Shown one piece after another: positions 21,537 through 24,661 of a stretch of 24,661 nucleotides of DNA (within the stretch, counting starts at the first letter, position 1; the number at the start of each line of letters is the position of its first letter). Where the stretch lies: positions 1-24,661 of the forward strand of contig DBYB01000003.1 in NCBI GenBank assembly GCA_002309995.1. Reading direction: 5' to 3'. Both the position numbers and the translations under genes were made by a program. Source of the DNA: Bacteroidales bacterium UBA1197 (lineage in GTDB: Bacteria > Bacteroidota > Bacteroidia > Bacteroidales > UBA932). A model generated the notes under the pieces. That model did not search any database. It was not told the DNA's origin and saw nothing but the letters and a program-made list of their open reading frames with translations.

Positions 21537-22240
21537 TGCCGGATCTGTTCAAGGGAGGAAGCCTGGAGATGTCCACGGTGCCGCTGCCGCAGGAAGCTGC
21601 AAGCGTCGCGTGGGGCGACTGCATAGTGAACAAGGTCGCCGTAATCTTCGTGGTGATTATCTTCCTCATCAGCCTTGCAGACCTTTTTACTGTGTTTCCG
21701 CATCTGCTCAAATGCATTTCCCGCTGGAAAGCCAACCTGGAACTCGAGCACAGCGTAAGCCTTGCCCGAACCAGAAACAATGTGGCCCTTGTAACTGCGC
21801 TGGTGCTGTGCCTGGTGGCAGACAGGTGGGGCCTGGTCTCTTCTTCCGTGCGTCAGGGTCTGAGGCCCGAATGGCAGCTTGCGTTTACCGCCCTGCTGGT
21901 GGGAGGGTACGTGCTATTGCGCCGCTTGCTATATATGATATCCAAATTCCGAAGCCGGAACAACGAATATGCCTCGTGCCTGCGAAATTCTATGTATAAT
22001 TATCAGATTCTCCTGAGTCTGAGTATGTTGGTGAGTTCATTGGCATTATCGGCCTTCCGCGTGCCTTCTGCAGCGATTCGGGTTGTTTTGCTTGTCCTTG
22101 CTGCTTTGTTTGCAGCACTTTATCTTATCCGTTCGAGTCAAATTTTTGCTTTCCGATGCAATAGTTTTGCAACATTTTTGTATCTTTGCGCCCTCGAAAT
22201 CCTGCCGCTTGGCATTTTGGTTTTCGTGTGTTTGATATGA
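21536..22240 (+). CDS. DUF4271 integral membrane protein
   Basis: A 234-residue membrane protein with about six helices, the first near residues 30-55 (KVAVIFVVIIFLISLADLF) and the last at the C-terminus (FLYLCALEILPLGILVFVCL). The conserved C-terminal text, I...F.NSFATFLYLCALEILP, is the hallmark of DUF4271, a Bacteroidota family usually encoded immediately before hemD. Its function is not known; the conserved position suggests a tie to haem or cell-envelope metabolism. Its start overlaps the SUI1 stop by one base and its end overlaps the hemD start (ATGA). A TATCTTTG box within its last codons may serve hemD separately. Confidence 0.85.
   Translation: MPDLFKGGSLEMSTVPLPQEAASVAWGDCIVNKVAVIFVVIIFLISLADLFTVFPHLLKCISRWKANLELEHSVSLARTRNNVALVTALVLCLVADRWGLVSSSVRQGLRPEWQLAFTALLVGGYVLLRRLLYMISKFRSRNNEYASCLRNSMYNYQILLSLSMLVSSLALSAFRVPSAAIRVVLLVLAALFAALYLIRSSQIFAFRCNSFATFLYLCALEILPLGILVFVCLI
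22181..22188 (+). promoter_or_regulatory. Internal -7 box before hemD
   Basis: TATCTTTG, followed by the GCGCC seen after many Bacteroidota promoters, lies in the 3' end of the DUF4271 gene, about 48 bases before the hemD ATG. A TTTG at 22166-22169 is too close to be the -33 element, so the call is moderate. Confidence 0.4.
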
Positions 22241-22968
22241 AGATACTGATATCGCAAAAAACTCCTTCTAACTTGAACACTTACAAGTCGTTGGAGGATA
22301 AATACGGGGTTTCACTGGAGTTCAGTCCTTTCTTCCTGATAGAACCGGTTTCCGCTAAGGAATTCAGGAGCCAGCGCATAAATCTTCCGGATTTCAGCGC
22401 TGTTGTTTTTTCTTCCCGCCACGCCATAGATGCATACTTCAAACTGTGCGAGGAGATGCGCTTCAAAGTGCCCGAGACGATGAAATATTTCTGCACCACC
22501 GAACTGGTCGCACTTTACCTCCAGAAGCACGTGGTGTACCGCAAGCGCAAGATATTCTTTGGCGACGGAACTCCCCAGTCGGTGGTTTCCCTCGTTGGAA
22601 CCAAGCATAAGGGTGAGAAGTTCCTCATCACCACTTCCGCAGAATCCGGCAATCCTCCCGTGGCCGCCCTGTTCGAGAAGGCCGGGCTGGACTGCACCGT
22701 CTCAGTGATGGTAAAGTCCGTGCCGCAGGATCTCAGCGGTCTGAATTTGGGCGATTATGGGGCGATCGTGCTATATAACCCCTTCGACCTCAAGTCGTTG
22801 CGCGCATCTTTCCCCGATTTCGACCTCAGCAAGGTGTCCATCATCACCTACGGAAGGGGTATAGCCAACGCCCTGAAGAGCGAGGGCCTGACTCCCGTGG
22901 TGGAAGGACCTACTCCGGAGATACAGTCGGCCGCAAAGGCAATAGACATTTTACTGAACTCAAAATAA
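22237..22968 (+). CDS. hemD: Uroporphyrinogen-III synthase
   Basis: A 243-residue HemD-type protein starting at the ATG at 22237, which overlaps the DUF4271 stop. HemD closes hydroxymethylbilane into uroporphyrinogen III, inverting ring D, on the route to haem and sirohaem. The sequence shows the two-lobed architecture: an N-terminal lobe (KILISQKTP, FSAVVFSSRHAIDAYF), a middle lobe with KFLITTSAESGNPPVAALFEKAG, and a return strand ending ITYGRGIANALKSEGLTPVV. Residue conservation in this family is low, so the call rests on fold layout and the DUF4271-hemD-rnpA order common in Bacteroidales. Length is normal. Confidence 0.85.
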   Translation: MKILISQKTPSNLNTYKSLEDKYGVSLEFSPFFLIEPVSAKEFRSQRINLPDFSAVVFSSRHAIDAYFKLCEEMRFKVPETMKYFCTTELVALYLQKHVVYRKRKIFFGDGTPQSVVSLVGTKHKGEKFLITTSAESGNPPVAALFEKAGLDCTVSVMVKSVPQDLSGLNLGDYGAIVLYNPFDLKSLRASFPDFDLSKVSIITYGRGIANALKSEGLTPVVEGPTPEIQSAAKAIDILLNSK

Positions 22969-22969
22969 A

Positions 22970-23317
22970 TTGAACGCAACGCTTCCGAAGGAAGAAAGAC
23001 TGTCCGGCAGGACGGCAATCGCCGCTCTTACGGGCAGGGGAAGGTGGGACCGTACGCCCCACCTGCGTTGCTGCTGCCTTGCCGAAACCGGCTCCGGACT
23101 CAACCGGGTGATGGTTTCCGTGCCCAAGCGCCTGTTCAAGAGGGCAGTGAAGCGCAATCTGCTCAAGCGGCGTATGAGGGAGGCGTATCGCCTTCAGAAA
23201 GAACTTGTTGCGACGCCAGGGCACGATTTCCTTTTCGTATATAACTCAGCAGAAATTGCCGACTTCTCCGTAATCCGCGGGGAAGTTTCGGAAATGCTGG
23301 CAAAATTCGGAAAATGA
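22970..23317 (+). CDS. rnpA: Ribonuclease P protein component
   Basis: A 115-residue basic protein that assists the RNase P RNA in trimming the 5' ends of precursor tRNAs. The RNR signature is clear: [20 protein letters not shown] (about 49-68), followed by EAYRLQ, and the N-terminal [10 protein letters not shown] is the usual opening. The start is a TTG one base after the hemD stop. The frame is closed by a stop a few codons upstream and the first internal ATG would remove the N-terminal strand, so TTG initiation is required. A CCC segment at [11 protein letters not shown] is a minor oddity. The stop overlaps the start of yidD by four bases. Confidence 0.93.
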   Translation: MNATLPKEERLSGRTAIAALTGRGRWDRTPHLRCCCLAETGSGLNRVMVSVPKRLFKRAVKRNLLKRRMREAYRLQKELVATPGHDFLFVYNSAEIADFSVIRGEVSEMLAKFGK

Positions 23318-23553
23318 AAGCAGGGGAACTGCTCAAGAAGGTGTTCAATGCGCCTTTTATCCTGCTGATACAGTTCTACAGGCACTGCATCTCTCCACTC
23401 ACGCCCCCCAGCTGCCGTTTCGTTCCCACTTGTTCGCAGTATGCCCTTGAGGCATTCCGCAAGTATGGGCCTATCAAGGGGTTCTGGCTCTCGTTCAAAC
23501 GAATAATCCGCTGCCATCCTTTCGGCGGCAGCGGATATGATCCGGTTCCGTAG
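23314..23553 (+). CDS. yidD: Membrane protein insertion efficiency factor YidD
   Basis: A 79-residue YidD protein, a small amphipathic protein at the inner face of the membrane that aids YidC-dependent insertion. The signature is intact: [36 protein letters not shown], then [17 protein letters not shown]. All three conserved cysteine positions are present and the length is normal. It is linked to rnpA by an ATGA overlap, the standard bacterial pairing. Its stop codon lies in the loop of a strong inverted repeat (23539-23566), which may end transcription or protect the 3' end. Confidence 0.95.
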   Translation: MKAGELLKKVFNAPFILLIQFYRHCISPLTPPSCRFVPTCSQYALEAFRKYGPIKGFWLSFKRIIRCHPFGGSGYDPVP

Positions 23554-23566
23554 CCGGAACCGGATC
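23539..23566. terminator. GC-rich hairpin spanning the yidD stop
   Basis: GATCCGGTTCCG (23539-23550) and CGGAACCGGATC (23555-23566) are perfect 12-base complements around a TAGC loop that contains the yidD stop codon. There is no T-tract after it, so it is not a classical rho-independent terminator, but it is the only strong structure at the end of this operon. Its right arm is part of the 41-base repeat. Confidence 0.45.
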
Positions 23567-23690
23567 GTAAACGACCTACTATCCCCCTGCACCCCCAAGG
23601 GACAAGGGGAAGGTTCCCCTTGCGCTGCTATCGCAGCTATCCCCTCAATTTCCGTAGCCGGAACCGGATCGTAAACGACCTACTATCCCC
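23546..23690. repeat. 41-base direct repeat with nested hairpins
   Basis: The same 41 bases occur at 23546-23586 and 23650-23690 (start TTCCGTAGCCGGAACC, end CTACTATCCCC), 104 bases apart. A 13-base unit, CTATCCCCTCAAT, also occurs at 23637-23649 and 23683-23695. Between the copies are two more inverted repeats, CAAGGGGAA/TTCCCCTTG (23603-23622) and GCTGC/GCAGC (23624-23637). The second 41-base copy lacks the left hairpin arm contributed by yidD. No ORF of interest lies here; the copies look like slippage or a small repeat element. Confidence 0.7.
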
Positions 23691-23705
23691 TCAATCAGCC
23701 TCGAG

Positions 23706-23909
23706 CTAATCTGGTCGATATTCCAGAATGTCGCCGGGGGCGCAGTCGAGGGCCGCACAGAGGGAGTCGAGCGTCGAGAAACGGATGGCTTTCGCCTTGC
23801 CGGTTTTGAGTATTGAGATATTGGCCGGCGAGATGCCCACTTTCTCGGAAAGCTCCCCGGAAGACATCTTCCTCCGGGCGAGCATCACGTCTAGATTAAC
23901 CACTATCAT
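23706..23909 (-). CDS. Small XRE/Cro-CI family regulator
   Basis: A 67-residue DNA-binding protein made almost entirely of a Cro/C1-type helix-turn-helix. Positions of about 6-60 give the five helices, with the recognition region SEKVGISPANISILKTGKAK and the conserved closing segment LDSLCAALDCAPGDILEY. It matches the short HTH_26-like group. Such regulators in Bacteroidota often pair with a DUF2975 membrane protein, but none is visible. Here the gene follows the flotillin gene by two bases, so both are probably on one transcript, and it may act on that operon. No dimerisation or sensing domain is present. Confidence 0.85.
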   Translation of the reverse strand: MIVVNLDVMLARRKMSSGELSEKVGISPANISILKTGKAKAIRFSTLDSLCAALDCAPGDILEYRPD

Positions 23910-23911
23910 AA

Positions 23912-24661
23912 CTACTCAGCGCTCTTCTGTTCTTCGGCTTTTGCTTCGCCCTTCAGGTAGCTTGGGAGTTCCATTCCTGCCATCTTGAACAGGTCCTGGA
24001 GCGGAGGTACCGACTGCATAAGCCCGGAGACGAAGTTGGCGGTTGCGGTCTTGCCGTTCTCGGAATTGCCTCCGTCCCAGACGGTTACCTTGTCGATGTT
24101 GATACCCTTCACGGCCTCGACCTGGGTCTTTACCAGTTCGGGCAGCTTGTCGGTGATCAGCATAGTGATTGCCTGTGCGGCATCGCCGCCTGCGGCTTGC
24201 ACCAGCTGGCCGAAACCTGCGGCCTGCTTGCTCAGCACCTCGAAGGTACCGCGGGCCTGGGCGTCCATCTTGGCATAGATTGCATCGGCCTCACCCTTTG
24301 CCTTGCGGCGCATCTGTTCGGCCTCGGCCTCAGCCTCGATGATAGCTTTCTCCTTATCTATCTGTGCAGCAACCACGATGTTGGCCTGCTGGGTTGCCTT
24401 TTCACGCTCGGCGCGGGCAAGTTCGGCGTCGCGCTCGCTCTTGTAGGCCTCCTCGAGTGCCTTTGCGGCCTGCACCTTCTCGGCAGCCACTGCAAGGCGC
24501 TCCGCCTCTGCCTGTTTCTCACGGCGCAATGCGTCGGAGTTGGCAATCTCAATCTTTGCGGAGTTCTCACCCTTTACGGCGTCGGCGTCGGCGGCTGCGA
24601 CGTTCACGCGGGTGTCCTTGTCGGCCAGGGCTTTTCCGGTCTCACCGTAACGGTTCTGCTC
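23912..24661 (-). CDS. Flotillin-like SPFH protein, 5' part outside window
   Basis: C-terminal part (249 residues) of a flotillin-like protein; the reading frame is open to the right edge, so the N-terminus with its membrane hairpin and most of the SPFH domain is missing. The visible part begins EQNRYGETGKALADKDTR and continues through a long alanine/glutamate coiled coil (AAEKVQAAKALEEAYKSERD, EKAIIEAEAEAEQMRRKAKG) to the conserved tail with DKVTVWDGGN. Flotillins form membrane-associated scaffolds linked to membrane microdomains and fluidity. The end KAEEQKSAE is acidic and disordered-looking. It is followed closely by the XRE gene. An internal start inside the window is unlikely because the flotillin sequence is continuous to the edge. 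Confidence 0.88.
   Translation of the reverse strand, partial: EQNRYGETGKALADKDTRVNVAAADADAVKGENSAKIEIANSDALRREKQAEAERLAVAAEKVQAAKALEEAYKSERDAELARAEREKATQQANIVVAAQIDKEKAIIEAEAEAEQMRRKAKGEADAIYAKMDAQARGTFEVLSKQAAGFGQLVQAAGGDAAQAITMLITDKLPELVKTQVEAVKGINIDKVTVWDGGNSENGKTATANFVSGLMQSVPPLQDLFKMAGMELPSYLKGEAKAEEQKSAE

Noticed and set aside
23546..23690. CRISPR-like repeat pair
   Set aside because: Only two copies, of 41 bases, are present, with unequal surroundings and no spacer array or cas gene nearby.

Overview
The window looks like a chromosomal segment from an uncultured or gut-type member of the order Bacteroidales (Bacteroidota). The evidence is the Bacteroidota-restricted families (DUF4271, DUF6029, Omp28-type thioredoxin lipoproteins, BACON and fimbrillin-like domains), the near absence of Shine-Dalgarno sites, and several promoter-like elements of the Bacteroidota sigma-ABfr type (-7 box TAnnTTTG, in one place with a correctly spaced -33 TTTG). 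No rRNA, tRNA, CRISPR array or complete transposon was seen.

Region 1 (1 to about 8.2 kb) is accessory and visibly AT-richer than the rest. The left 550 bases hold only a possible insertion-sequence end and a doubtful small ORF. Next come a divergent pair (a DEDDh exonuclease fused to Sel1-like repeats on the minus strand, and a membrane-anchored protein with a probable winged-helix C-terminus on the plus strand). A run of small, mostly unrecognised plus-strand genes follows: an NTF2/SnoaL-like protein, three small membrane proteins, a cysteine-bearing small protein and a macro-like domain protein. The region ends with an AAA_14/DUF4143 ATPase. It has its own promoters and terminators and reads as a variable or defence-like island, although no known defence system can be named.

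Region 2 (8.3 to 20.3 kb) is GC-richer and collinear: yraN, then, behind a TATATTTG promoter, mutS, a GT4-type glycosyltransferase, a CpXC zinc-ribbon protein, a YfhO-family membrane protein, a secreted TlpA-like thioredoxin, a DUF6029 outer-membrane barrel and two Omp28-type thioredoxin lipoproteins. Genes from mutS onward are separated by 0 to 3 bases or overlap, so they are probably one transcript. The last four look like a cell-envelope thiol-redox module built around an outer-membrane barrel, and this is the best candidate in the window for an uncharacterised system.

Region 3 (20.3 to 23.55 kb) holds a CPPED1-like metallophosphoesterase lipoprotein on the minus strand, convergent with region 2 and divergent from a housekeeping run on the plus strand: SUI1/YciH, DUF4271, hemD, rnpA and yidD. 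The two directions share a palindrome whose arms each carry a TATCTTTG box. Region 4 (23.55 kb to the end) has a cluster of hairpins and a 41-base direct repeat downstream of yidD. It is followed by a minus-strand pair: the 3' two-thirds or so of a flotillin gene that runs off the right edge, and a small XRE-type regulator.
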